From NCBI GenBank assembly GCA_021795395.1, contig JAJYPN010000017.1, positions 1 to 57,683 of the forward strand: a stretch of DNA of 57,683 nucleotides, in the 5' to 3' direction. This DNA comes from Pseudomonadota bacterium (GTDB lineage Bacteria; Pseudomonadota; Gammaproteobacteria; Burkholderiales; Sulfuriferulaceae). Numbering within the stretch: the first letter of the stretch is position 1; each line of letters starts with the position of its first letter. Of this stretch, positions 26,611 through 35,565 are shown piece after piece. The notes beneath the pieces were generated by a model. It saw only the letters and a program-made list of their open reading frames with translations. It made no database searches and was not told where the DNA came from. The translations under genes were made by a program, and so were the position numbers.

Positions 26611-26639
26611 ATACTACCTCAGCCGACAGCCTGTGTACA
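26611..26639 (-). promoter_or_regulatory. Predicted sigma-70 promoter of ahcY
   Basis: On the minus strand TGTACA (-35) and TAGTAT (-10) are separated by 17 bp; the -10 is followed after six bases by the start of the riboswitch stem. The -35 is embedded in a 12-bp perfect palindrome, CCTGTACACAGG (26630-26641), which could be an operator or a coincidence. The metK stop codon lies seven bases farther upstream, so ahcY has its own promoter in the gap. Confidence 0.55.
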
Positions 26640-26647
26640 GGAGGCCG

Positions 26648-27811
<1,164 letters not shown>

Positions 27812-27876
27812 GACCACTTTCAAATTACAAGAGATTTTTCGATGCTAACACAAATTTTGTGCGCGGTTAAGCGCGC

Positions 27877-28737
27877 ATGATACTGCTGCGTATTATCTCA
27901 AGATTACCGTTACGCTTCTGGCAATACGCAGGCGCCATTATAGGAAACGCAATCTATCGGACCAATGCTCGCTACGCAAACAAACTCGAAGAGAATCTCA
28001 GGCAAAGCGGGATAGCATGGGATGAAGCCAGCTATCGCAAGTTGCTGCGGCAAGCCGTCCGCGAAATCGGCAAGGGTGGCGCAGAAATACTGCCGATCTG
28101 GCTACGCCCTTATGCTGAGGTATTACAACTGGTACAGGAATGCCGGGGATGGGAATATGTCGAGGCCGCTGCTCGTGAAGGCAAGGGAATACTGGCGATG
28201 ACGCCGCATCTCGGATGCTTTGAAATCGTCAGTCTGTATTACGCGGCGCGGCGTCCGATGACCGTCATGTACCGTCCGCCGCGGCAAAGCTGGGTCGAAG
28301 GCTTGATGCGCAGAGGCCGTGAACGCGGCAAGATTACGTTGGCGACAGCCGATGTCAAGGGCGTGCGGGCTTTGTTGACCGCGCTGAAAAAAGGCGAAGC
28401 GGTGGGGATTCTGCCCGATCAGGTAGCCAGTCGCGGTGAGGGAGCATGGGCGAATTTTTTTGGCCGCCCTGCTTATACGCCTACACTGGTTGCGCGCTTG
28501 TATCAGGCGACCGGCGCCGTGCCGCTCTTGATGTTCGGCGAGAGGCTGGCGAACGGAGCGGGTTACCGAATTCATATCGAGCCGCTGGAGGCCGATTTGA
28601 GCGGCGACAAACAGCAAGCCGTCGTTCAGCTCAATACCGCACTGGAACGCTTGATCCGGCAATATCCTGCGCAATACCTATGGAGTTACAATCGTTACAA
28701 ACAGCCCGGCGGGGTAGCGCCCCCTCCCAATTCATGA
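27877..28737 (+). CDS. Lysophospholipid/lipid A acyltransferase (LpxL/HtrB family)
   Basis: Inner-membrane acyltransferase of 286 residues. A hydrophobic N-terminus (ILLRIISRLPLRFWQYAGAIIGNAIY) precedes the catalytic HxxxxE motif in MTPHLGCFEIVSLYY, followed by MYRPPRQSWVEGLM, VRALLTALKKGEAVGILPDQ and YLWSYNRYK near the end. The family adds late acyl chains to lipid A. A second member follows with a four-base overlap (ATGA), so lipid A would carry two secondary chains, as with LpxL plus LpxM. Which substrate each uses cannot be told by eye. Confidence 0.9.
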   Translation: MILLRIISRLPLRFWQYAGAIIGNAIYRTNARYANKLEENLRQSGIAWDEASYRKLLRQAVREIGKGGAEILPIWLRPYAEVLQLVQECRGWEYVEAAAREGKGILAMTPHLGCFEIVSLYYAARRPMTVMYRPPRQSWVEGLMRRGRERGKITLATADVKGVRALLTALKKGEAVGILPDQVASRGEGAWANFFGRPAYTPTLVARLYQATGAVPLLMFGERLANGAGYRIHIEPLEADLSGDKQQAVVQLNTALERLIRQYPAQYLWSYNRYKQPGGVAPPPNS

Positions 28738-29609
28738 TCTCGCGGCTGGGTATAGCCATGTTATGGCTGGTGCATTGGTTGCCGCTGCCGGTGCAGGCGC
28801 TACTGGGAAATACGCTCGGTTGGCTGCTGTATTACGCCGCGGTCAAACGCCGAACCATAGGCGCGATCAATTTCAACCTGTGTTTTCCCGAATGGACGAA
28901 AGCGGCTCGACGCCGCATGCTCAAGCGCCATTTTCAGGCCGTCACGCGCGCCGCGATCGAGCACGGCTTATTGTGGTGGTCCAGCGCCGGACGAATCAAC
29001 CGTCTCGTACGGATCGAGGGGCTGGAGCATTTTCAGTCCAGATACGGTAAGCCGCTGGTATTGCTGGCGCCGCATTTTATCGGCCTGGATATGGGCGGGG
29101 TACGCATCAGCACACAATATCATCCGTTGGTGTCCATGTACAGCCGCCTCAAAAATCCGCTGTTCGATCGCTTGATGCTGCATGCACGCACCCGGTTCGG
29201 ACAGTCCGTATTGATCTCGCGCCACGAAGGCGTGCGGCCGCTGATCCGCGAAATGAAACGCGGATTGCCCTTGTATTATTTACCCGATCAGGATTTCGGC
29301 GCGAAAGATGCCGTATTCGCGCCGTTCTTCGGTATTCCTGCGGCGACGGTCAATGCCCTGCCGCGTATCGCCAAGGTCGCACAGGCTGCCATTATCCCGG
29401 TAATTACCCGGCAATTGCCCTGGGGCCGTGGCTATGTGGTAAAGTTTTATCCGGCATGGAATGATTTTCCAGGCGACGATCTGGTCAACGATGTAACGCG
29501 TATGAATGCCTTTATCGAAGCGCGGGTACGCGAAATGCCCGAACAGTATTTCTGGCTGCACAAACGTTTTAAAACGCGCCCTGTCGGCGCGGCGAAAATT
29601 TACCCCTGA
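28734..29609 (+). CDS. Second LpxL/LpxM-family acyltransferase
   Basis: Protein of 291 residues, similar in layout to its neighbour but clearly divergent. A membrane segment ([21 protein letters not shown]) is followed by the catalytic motif HxxxxD in [30 protein letters not shown], and [19 protein letters not shown]; the ending [12 protein letters not shown] is typical. The tandem genes probably arose by old duplication and act on different positions of lipid A. dapF follows after eight bases, so the three genes are likely co-transcribed. Confidence 0.9.
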   Translation: MISRLGIAMLWLVHWLPLPVQALLGNTLGWLLYYAAVKRRTIGAINFNLCFPEWTKAARRRMLKRHFQAVTRAAIEHGLLWWSSAGRINRLVRIEGLEHFQSRYGKPLVLLAPHFIGLDMGGVRISTQYHPLVSMYSRLKNPLFDRLMLHARTRFGQSVLISRHEGVRPLIREMKRGLPLYYLPDQDFGAKDAVFAPFFGIPAATVNALPRIAKVAQAAIIPVITRQLPWGRGYVVKFYPAWNDFPGDDLVNDVTRMNAFIEARVREMPEQYFWLHKRFKTRPVGAAKIYP

Positions 29610-29617
29610 GTACGGAT

Positions 29618-30451
29618 ATGAAACTGAAATTCACCAAAATGCATGGCGCAGGCAACGATTTTGTCGTAATCGATGCAATCGGTCAGGCAGTGGCGCTCAC
29701 GCCGGAACAGATTCGGCTGGTCGCGGATCGCCATTTCGGTGTCGGTTGCGATCAAGTGCTGCTGGTCGAACGCCCCTATCGCGACGATGCCGATTTTCGC
29801 TATCGCATTTATAATGCCGATGGCGGCGAAGTCGAACAATGCGGTAACGGCGCGCGTTGCTTCGTACGGTTTGTCCATCACCACGGTTTGACGCAACAAC
29901 GTGAAATTAGAGTGGAAACCGCTGCCGGCATCATTATTCCGCGCCTGGAAGAAGACGGGCGCGTCACCGTCAATATGGGCGTCCCCAGTTTCGAGCCGAA
30001 AGAGGTTCCTTTCGAAACCAATGATATGGCTGCCGAATACGAACTCGATATCGATGGTCGTACTATACGCATCAGCGTTTTGTCCATGGGCAATCCGCAT
30101 GCCATCCAAATCGTGGATAATATCGATACCGCCCCGGTAGCCGAATACGGCCCGCTGATCGAAAACCACACACGCTTCCCTCACCGCGTGAACGCTGGCT
30201 TCATGCAGATTATGGATAATCGGCATATACGCCTGCGAGTTTACGAACGCGGTTCCGGCGAAACATTGTCCTGCGGTACCGGCGCATGCGCGGCTGTCGT
30301 GGCGGGCATACAGCGCGGCTTGCTGCAATCGCGGGTTGATGTCGCCACGCGCGGCGGTTTACTGAGTGTCGCATGGGAAGGCGAAGAGCATCCCGTCATG
30401 CTGACCGGCCCTACCGCCATTGTATTTGAAGCAGAAATTATACTGAAATGA
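29618..30451 (+). CDS. dapF: Diaminopimelate epimerase
   Basis: Converts LL- to meso-diaminopimelate for lysine and peptidoglycan, without cofactor. The 277-residue product has [14 protein letters not shown], the first catalytic cysteine in EQCGNGARC, the substrate-binding [11 protein letters not shown] and the second catalytic cysteine in [11 protein letters not shown]. The order dapF, DUF484, xerC is widely conserved in Proteobacteria. Substrate and product connect it with lysA at 908-2152 and mpl at 43015-44373 in the same window. Confidence 0.97.
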   Translation: MKLKFTKMHGAGNDFVVIDAIGQAVALTPEQIRLVADRHFGVGCDQVLLVERPYRDDADFRYRIYNADGGEVEQCGNGARCFVRFVHHHGLTQQREIRVETAAGIIIPRLEEDGRVTVNMGVPSFEPKEVPFETNDMAAEYELDIDGRTIRISVLSMGNPHAIQIVDNIDTAPVAEYGPLIENHTRFPHRVNAGFMQIMDNRHIRLRVYERGSGETLSCGTGACAAVVAGIQRGLLQSRVDVATRGGLLSVAWEGEEHPVMLTGPTAIVFEAEIILK

Positions 30452-30455
30452 ACGC

Positions 30456-31121
30456 ATGATGAAAACTGAAGACATCTCGCGCTATCTGGCGGCGCATCCC
30501 GAGTTTTTCGATCAGTACCCGCATTTGCTGACCGACATTCGTATCAGCCATCCGTTTGACGGTAGAGCCATCTCGATTGCCGAACGGCAAATCCTGAATC
30601 TGCGCGACAAGATCGCCTTGCTGGAAACCAAACTGGCGGAATTGATTCGGTTCGGCGAAGAAAACGATCAGATTTCCGTCAAATTGCAGCGTATAGCGGT
30701 ATCCACGATCGCCGCCCATGATTTGGCTGACTTGTTACAAGCGTTGTATTCGAACCTGCGCGAGGATTTCAACATTCCGTATAGCGCTGTCCGTCTCTGG
30801 CATGCCCAAAGTGACGGGATCGAATTTTCCGCCGTTCCGGATACGGTCAAAGACTGGGTACTTCATATGCCGCATCCGCAATGCGGCGCTTATCTGCATC
30901 CCGATGCGCTGAACTGGTTCGGCGAGACACAAGCGTTGCGTTCGTATGCGGCGATCCCTCTCAAAAACCAGCATACTCTGGGCGTATTATTATTAGCCTC
31001 GGAAGATCCCCAACGATTCTATCCGCAAATGGGCACGCTGTATCTGCAACGTTTGGGCGAATTGATTGCGGCAGGCGTACAACGCGTATTGCCTGCGGAT
31101 ACATCGTGGATAATGAGTTAG
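30456..31121 (+). CDS. DUF484 family protein
   Basis: Protein of 221 residues. The N-terminal helix block DISRYLAAHPEFFDQYPHLL and the following IAERQILNLRDKIALLE coiled coil are the mark of DUF484, and the C-terminal two thirds look like a GAF-like domain (SAVRLWHAQSDGIEF, LRSYAAIPLKNQHTLGVLLLAS). Function is unknown. It is nearly always found before xerC and after dapF, as here. ATG 30456 is directly followed by a second ATG at 30459, either could be used. The 3' end overlaps xerC by 16 bp. Confidence 0.92.
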   Translation: MMKTEDISRYLAAHPEFFDQYPHLLTDIRISHPFDGRAISIAERQILNLRDKIALLETKLAELIRFGEENDQISVKLQRIAVSTIAAHDLADLLQALYSNLREDFNIPYSAVRLWHAQSDGIEFSAVPDTVKDWVLHMPHPQCGAYLHPDALNWFGETQALRSYAAIPLKNQHTLGVLLLASEDPQRFYPQMGTLYLQRLGELIAAGVQRVLPADTSWIMS

Positions 31122-31987
31122 TAAACGCTTACTTAGCGCATCTCGCTGCGGAACGCGGGCTGTCTGCGCATACCATCAGTAATTATGCGCGGGATTTACA
31201 CGTCCTGCTGGACAAGAGCCGGTTATCCGGGCTGGCGGGATTACGATCGCACGATATTCGACGTTTCATCGCCGGTTTGCATGCAGGTGGATTATCGGGT
31301 AAAAGCCTGGCGCGCATGTTATCCGCCTGGCGCAGTTTCTACCGTTACCTTGTCCAGCGCCATGACTATACGCTCAATCCCTGCGATGCGCTGCATGCAC
31401 CCAAACATGCTCGCGCCTTGCCTCGCAGCCTGTCGGTCGAACAAACCATGCGCTTGCTCGATACGCCGGATCGCGACGACCCCTTGACCGTGCGCGACAA
31501 TGCCATATTCGAATTATTTTATTCATCGGGTTTGCGTCTGTCGGAACTCGCTACGCTAAGCCTTGCACAGCTCGATCTGACCAACGGCGAGGTTAACATC
31601 GTCGGCAAGGGAAATAAAACGCGTATTGTTCCCATCGGCAAGGCAGCCGTCAAGGCAATGCGAAACTGGCTCGCATTACGCGAAAGCCAGAGTGTTTACG
31701 TATTTCCCGGACGAAACGGCAACCGGCACCTGAGCCAGCGTGCGATCGAATTGCGTCTGGAACGGAGGGCGCAACACGCCGGCCTGGCCGTCAAGGTGCA
31801 TCCCCACGTGCTGCGCCACGCGTTTGCCTCGCATATATTGCAATCATCGGGAGATCTGCGCGCAGTGCAGGAATTGCTTGGGCATGCCAGCATCAGTTCT
31901 ACCCAGATTTATACCCAGCTGGATTTTCAGCACCTTGCCACGACCTACGATCAGTCACATCCGCGCGCCAAAAAGAAAGCCCGCTGA
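31106..31987 (+). CDS. xerC: Tyrosine recombinase XerC
   Basis: Acts with XerD at dif to resolve chromosome dimers at the division site. Product of 293 residues: an N-terminal core-binding domain (NAYLAHLAAERGLSAHTISN) and a catalytic domain with the first arginine in SSGLRLSELATL, the lysine in VGKGNKTRIVPI, the HPHVLRHAFASH box and the tyrosine nucleophile in STQIYTQLDFQH. The likely start is GTG 31106, inside the end of the DUF484 gene; longer frames upstream would overlap that gene entirely and begin without the domain. The end holds a terminator serving the opposite operon. Confidence 0.94.
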   Translation: MDNELVNAYLAHLAAERGLSAHTISNYARDLHVLLDKSRLSGLAGLRSHDIRRFIAGLHAGGLSGKSLARMLSAWRSFYRYLVQRHDYTLNPCDALHAPKHARALPRSLSVEQTMRLLDTPDRDDPLTVRDNAIFELFYSSGLRLSELATLSLAQLDLTNGEVNIVGKGNKTRIVPIGKAAVKAMRNWLALRESQSVYVFPGRNGNRHLSQRAIELRLERRAQHAGLAVKVHPHVLRHAFASHILQSSGDLRAVQELLGHASISSTQIYTQLDFQHLATTYDQSHPRAKKKAR

Positions 31988-32015
31988 ACCGCCTGACTGG
32001 CGAAAGAGCGGGCTT
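31970..32015 (-). terminator. Intrinsic terminator of the rpsF-rplI operon, overlapping the xerC 3' end
   Basis: Nine perfect pairs (AAGCCCGCT with AGCGGGCTT) enclose an inner four-pair stem (CGCC with GGCG). On the minus strand the hairpin is followed by TTTCTTTTT, giving a good terminator for rplI. On the plus strand only a short T-rich tail follows, so it may work weakly for xerC too. It overlaps the last codons and stop of xerC. Confidence 0.75.
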
Positions 32016-32057
32016 CATTGTCTCGTCGCTCGCATCGGAACGACGCGGCAATAGCGT

Positions 32058-32513
32058 TTACTTGCCGGTTTCGGCCTGTACCGTTACCGTGATTTCCGCG
32101 ATCACATCGGTATGCAAGGCAATCGTCACCGGAAATTCGCCGATGGCTTTCAATGGGCCGTCAGGCATACGCACTTCGGCTTTAGCCACGGCTATTCCTC
32201 GCGCATTGAGCGCATCGGCTATGTCGCCGTTGGTGACGGAGCCGAACAGTCGGCCGTCCATACCCGCCTTTTGCGATACGACCAGATTCAATTCGGTCAA
32301 TTGGGCAGCCCGCGTTTGCGCAGCGGCGAGTGCCGCAGCGTGAACTTTTTCGAGCTCGGCGCGTTTCTCTTCAAACTGTTTGAGATTGGCGGCAGTCGCG
32401 CGTTTGGCCTTGCCTTGCGGTATCAGAAAATTGCGGGCATAGCCGTCCTTGACTTTAACCACATCGCCCAGGGTGCCCAGATTGACCACTTTTTCCATCA
32501 GTATAATTTGCAT
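32058..32513 (-). CDS. rplI: 50S ribosomal protein bL9
   Basis: Ribosomal protein of 151 residues. It starts [20 protein letters not shown] with the [16 protein letters not shown] block of the N-terminal rRNA-binding domain, then the long connecting helix (about 40-75) and the C-terminal domain ([16 protein letters not shown]). Length and motifs are normal. It closes the rpsF-priB-rpsR-rplI operon with a 10-bp gap to rpsR and is followed by the strong hairpin terminator. Confidence 0.97.
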   Translation of the reverse strand: MQIILMEKVVNLGTLGDVVKVKDGYARNFLIPQGKAKRATAANLKQFEEKRAELEKVHAAALAAAQTRAAQLTELNLVVSQKAGMDGRLFGSVTNGDIADALNARGIAVAKAEVRMPDGPLKAIGEFPVTIALHTDVIAEITVTVQAETGK

Positions 32514-32523
32514 GGCGATCTCC

Positions 32524-32793
32524 TCAATGCAAGTCGGTGTAAGGCATCAGCGCAAGAAACCGGGCGCGCTTGATCGCGGTGGAAAGCTGACGCTGAAAAC
32601 GGGTTTTTGTACCGGTGATCCGCGCCGGGATGATCTTGCCGTTCTCGGCGATGAAATCCTTTAACAACTCGACGTCCTTATGGTCGACCCAGGTAATGCC
32701 TTCTACCGTGAAACGGCAAAACTTGCGGCGTTTGAACAACTGGCGGGAGCCTTCCCGGCGTTTGGTGTTTTTAATGTTGGTTGGACGTGGCAT
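32524..32793 (-). CDS. rpsR: 30S ribosomal protein bS18
   Basis: Ribosomal protein of 89 residues with a basic N-terminal extension ([20 protein letters not shown]), [22 protein letters not shown], and the conserved [12 protein letters not shown] and [20 protein letters not shown]18 pairs with S6 on the 16S platform. Its ATG directly follows the priB stop. The S6:S18 heterodimer can also bind the leader of this operon in many bacteria; a candidate stem lies before rpsF. Confidence 0.97.
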   Translation of the reverse strand: MPRPTNIKNTKRREGSRQLFKRRKFCRFTVEGITWVDHKDVELLKDFIAENGKIIPARITGTKTRFQRQLSTAIKRARFLALMPYTDLH

Positions 32794-33105
32794 TTACTGC
32801 GCTCCTGTCTGTGTATTTTCCAAGCTACAAATATGTAGCACTATATGTGAACTGTTCCGGCTTTTCTGTGCGAGAAATCCGCTTACCGATATCGCTTGCG
32901 ACACGCTTAGTCCCTGCAGGCGCTGCGCTATTTCGCCTATCGCGATGGCCGCTACTGTCAGGCTGACCTCGCGTTCGCCGCCGCCTTCAATTTGCCGGGA
33001 CCGATGGCTGATCCTGCATTCGATCAACGGCACTCCGGCAGGCGTATAACGTAATGCCGTACGATCTTCGAGGATACCGGCAAATGTGAGATGGTTATCT
33101 TCCAA
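32794..33105 (-). CDS. priB: Primosomal replication protein PriB
   Basis: Small OB-fold, single-stranded-DNA-binding protein of 103 residues that helps PriA restart stalled forks. Begins MEDNHLTFAGILEDRTALRY with TPAGVPLIECRISHRSRQIE, as usual. The C-terminal half is less conserved. It lies between rpsF (5-bp gap) and rpsR, the standard location in Beta- and Gammaproteobacteria. priA itself is encoded 2.5 kb away at 35566. Confidence 0.92.
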   Translation of the reverse strand: MEDNHLTFAGILEDRTALRYTPAGVPLIECRISHRSRQIEGGGEREVSLTVAAIAIGEIAQRLQGLSVSQAISVSGFLAQKSRNSSHIVLHICSLENTQTGAQ

Positions 33106-33110
33106 GCATC

Positions 33111-33491
33111 TTAACCGGGCTCTTCGGTATCAGCTTCCTGTTTGACTTCAGGATGCGTCAGCGAACGCGATTTTTCTTCCTTCATCATCGGCGAAGGCGC
33201 GACGACGGCAGCATCCATGCGGATAGTCAAATGCCGTAAAACGGCATCGTTGAATTTAAAACCGTGTTCGAGCTCATCCAGCGTTTCCTGGTCGCATTCG
33301 ATATTCATCAATACGTAATGGGCTTTGTGGATTTTCTGGATCGGGTAAGCCATCTGGCGGCGTCCCCAATCTTCCAGGCGATGGATCTGACCGCCACGCT
33401 GGGCGACCTGAGCGCGGTAACGCTCTATCATGGCGGGAACCTGCTCGCTCTGATCGGGGTGGACGATGAAAACAATTTCATAATGACGCAT
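33111..33491 (-). CDS. rpsF: 30S ribosomal protein bS6
   Basis: Ribosomal protein of 126 residues: [59 protein letters not shown] and LRHLTIRMD. The tail (about 105-126) is acidic ([12 protein letters not shown]); such tails may be extended by RimK-type enzymes in some bacteria, which is inference here. First gene of the operon, with AAGGAG upstream of ATG 33491, and a near-consensus promoter 60 bp farther upstream. Confidence 0.97.
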   Translation of the reverse strand: MRHYEIVFIVHPDQSEQVPAMIERYRAQVAQRGGQIHRLEDWGRRQMAYPIQKIHKAHYVLMNIECDQETLDELEHGFKFNDAVLRHLTIRMDAAVVAPSPMMKEEKSRSLTHPEVKQEADTEEPG

Positions 33492-33512
33492 GCAAACTCC
33501 TTATGGTTAAAA

Positions 33513-33536
33513 GCCCTCCGTGCGTAGCGGTAGGGC
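33513..33536 (-). promoter_or_regulatory. Leader hairpin before rpsF, candidate S6:S18 autoregulatory site
   Basis: The leader RNA (minus strand) contains GCCCT-A-CCG and CGG-AGGGC arms forming a 24-nt hairpin about 20 nt before the rpsF start. S6:S18 leader motifs known from many bacteria are short stem-loops with an exposed CCG, so a similar role is possible. The match is by shape only and was not compared with a covariance model. Confidence 0.4.
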
Positions 33537-33550
33537 AAGGGAAACCTTGC

Positions 33551-33579
33551 ATTATATTGATTATTCAGGGGCTTGGCAA
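33551..33579 (-). promoter_or_regulatory. Strong sigma-70 promoter of the rpsF operon
   Basis: On the minus strand TTGCCA (-35), 17 bp, and a perfect TATAAT (-10). Transcription should start near 33544 and give a 50-nt leader that includes the hairpin at 33513-33536. The near-consensus sequence suits the high output of a ribosomal protein operon. Confidence 0.8.
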
Positions 33580-33672
33580 GGCGCAGGGAGGAATAAAATT
33601 TCAGTGGGGGAAACGGCTCGCCTAAACGCAAACGATGCACCGTCCGTAATCATGGGCAAGCCGCCCGGCGAA

Positions 33673-34200
33673 TTAAAAAACGATAAACGATAGCATGGCA
33701 ACGGCTGCGCCCAGCAAGGCTCCCGCCAGTACGTCGGTAGGATAATGCAGACCCAGTATCAGGCGCGAAGCGGCGACCAGCAAGGTAAAAGGCGCCAGTA
33801 TCCACGCCAGATCGGGATAGTAATAGATCGCCACCAGGCTGAACGTGACCGCATGAAAGGTATGGCCGGACGGAAAACTGAAACGATCCAGCGGTGCCGT
33901 CAGGCAATGTATGTTGCCAAATTGATGATGCGGGCGGGGGCGCAGCGTTTTATGCTTGAGCCATTTGTAGAGCAGGGTGGCGGTAAGGCCTGCGACCACC
34001 ATTTGTCCGATCACCGGTAGCGCCGAGGTCCCGTTATACATAAACAGTCCAAGCATCAGCGTATACCAGAACACGCCGTCACCCAGCCTGCTGATACGCC
34101 GAAATATCCAGATCACGGCAGGGTAGCGCTCGGCGCGGTTAAACCGTCGCGTCAACCCGGCTTCGCATTCAGCCATCCACTGCCAGCTCAACTTCTCCAC
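33673..34200 (-). CDS. PAP2-family membrane phosphatase
   Basis: Integral-membrane acid phosphatase of 175 residues with several hydrophobic segments. The three catalytic motifs are complete: KHKTLRPRP (K-x6-RP), FPSGHTFHA (PSGH) and SRLILGLHYPTD (SR-x5-H-x3-D). Family members remove phosphate from phosphatidic acid, undecaprenyl diphosphate or phosphatidylglycerophosphate. It overlaps the glycosyltransferase gene by 32 bp, indicating a joint transcript and perhaps a common role in glycolipid or carrier-lipid metabolism. Confidence 0.9.
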   Translation of the reverse strand: MEKLSWQWMAECEAGLTRRFNRAERYPAVIWIFRRISRLGDGVFWYTLMLGLFMYNGTSALPVIGQMVVAGLTATLLYKWLKHKTLRPRPHHQFGNIHCLTAPLDRFSFPSGHTFHAVTFSLVAIYYYPDLAWILAPFTLLVAASRLILGLHYPTDVLAGALLGAAVAMLSFIVF

Positions 34201-35386
34201 GGCACTCTTCCTTATCTATAATGGCATGTAATACCCGCTCGAAGCGATCATGCACAATGTCCCACGAAATAGACAACGCAGTTTGATGAGAGTTCATACC
34301 CAGCTGTTTTGCGCGCGCCGGATCAAGCGCCAATTCGGTAGCCGCAACGATAAATTCAGTCGTATCGTTGTAGCAGGCTAACATACCGTTTTCTCGATGT
34401 CGAATCAGGGCTTCCGCTGCCGCATATCGATATGCGACCACCGCCAGTCCGCTGGCCATGGCTTCGGTCGTTACATTGCCGAACGTTTCAGTCAGGCTGG
34501 GGAATAAAAACACGTCCGCGGAAGCATAATGCCGGGCCAGATCGCTGCCGCTACGCATGCCGCAATAAAACGCCTCGGGAAATTGCGCCTGATAACGATT
34601 ACGCTCGGGGCCGTCGCCCACGATAACGAGCCGGCTTCGCGGGTTAACCCTATGCATGGCCGCATACGCCTCAAATACCAGCGAGAGGTTCTTTTCCGGA
34701 GCAATGCGACCGACATGGATCACGACCTGAGTATCGTCATCCGCACCCCATTCGTGGCGCAGCTCCGGATCACGGCGGTCGGGATTGAAAAGGGCGGTAT
34801 CGACGCCGCGCGAAACGACTTCCAGATTGCGGTAACCGTGCGCCTGCAGTTCTTTCCTCATGCCTTCTGTCGGCACGAGCGTGACGCACGCTTTATTATG
34901 AAACTTGCGCAAATACGCCAATATCGGCCGCCGCAACCAGGATGCGCCGTAATGTTTGCTGTAGGTATGAAAATTGGTATGAAAATCGGTGCTCACCGGA
35001 AGACGAAGTTTTTGCGCTGCGGCTAACGCCGACCATCCTAACGGGCCTTCGGTGGCAATATGCACCAGGTCGGGCCGTTTCAGTTGCCATAAGCGCAGCA
35101 GGGCCGATTTGGCAGGCAACCCGATTTTCAGGCCGGAATACCGCGGAATCGGCACGCCGATCTTTAAGATTTCTTCCAGCCTGGTATTGTGTACGGCTTT
35201 ATCGGTAGCTCCCTGACGCGGACGGATCAACTGGATTTGATGGCCGCGATTCTGCAGATCGGTCACCTGGCGTCCCAACGTCATCGCTACCCCGTTGATT
35301 TCCGGCGGATAAGTCTCTGTCACCAGCGCAATGCGCAAAGGCTGTGGACGTGGAACAAAAATTTGCAGGAGTAAATCGTCGGTCAT
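34169..35386 (-). CDS. GT4-family glycosyltransferase
   Basis: Glycosyltransferase of 405 residues with two Rossmann halves. The N-terminal domain has RIALVTETYPPEINGVAMTL, typical of mannosyl- and glucosyltransferases acting on lipids; the C-terminal domain has VIHVGRIAPEKNLSL, VIVGDGPERNR and SLTETFGNVTTEAMASGLAVVAY, in which the E-x7-E pair binds the nucleotide sugar. ATG 35386 is preferred; a TTG ten codons earlier is possible. The acceptor is unknown; family resemblance and the overlapping PAP2 gene point to a membrane glycolipid. Confidence 0.9.
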   Translation of the reverse strand: MTDDLLLQIFVPRPQPLRIALVTETYPPEINGVAMTLGRQVTDLQNRGHQIQLIRPRQGATDKAVHNTRLEEILKIGVPIPRYSGLKIGLPAKSALLRLWQLKRPDLVHIATEGPLGWSALAAAQKLRLPVSTDFHTNFHTYSKHYGASWLRRPILAYLRKFHNKACVTLVPTEGMRKELQAHGYRNLEVVSRGVDTALFNPDRRDPELRHEWGADDDTQVVIHVGRIAPEKNLSLVFEAYAAMHRVNPRSRLVIVGDGPERNRYQAQFPEAFYCGMRSGSDLARHYASADVFLFPSLTETFGNVTTEAMASGLAVVAYRYAAAEALIRHRENGMLACYNDTTEFIVAATELALDPARAKQLGMNSHQTALSISWDIVHDRFERVLHAIIDKEECRGEVELAVDG

Positions 35387-35565
35387 GCCGGCTATTCTGC
35401 AACCTGTTAAAGTCAATTTCGTTAAAACTTTTTGAACGTTTGATGACTATCTTGCGGGCAAAGCCATCCATTACGCCGTCGATGTCAAATATAATCCCGA
35501 TTTTGCGATAGGTTTGACGCAGAAGCGCGCTACGGCAGCGTCTCGAAATTACGTTAAAATGAAGC

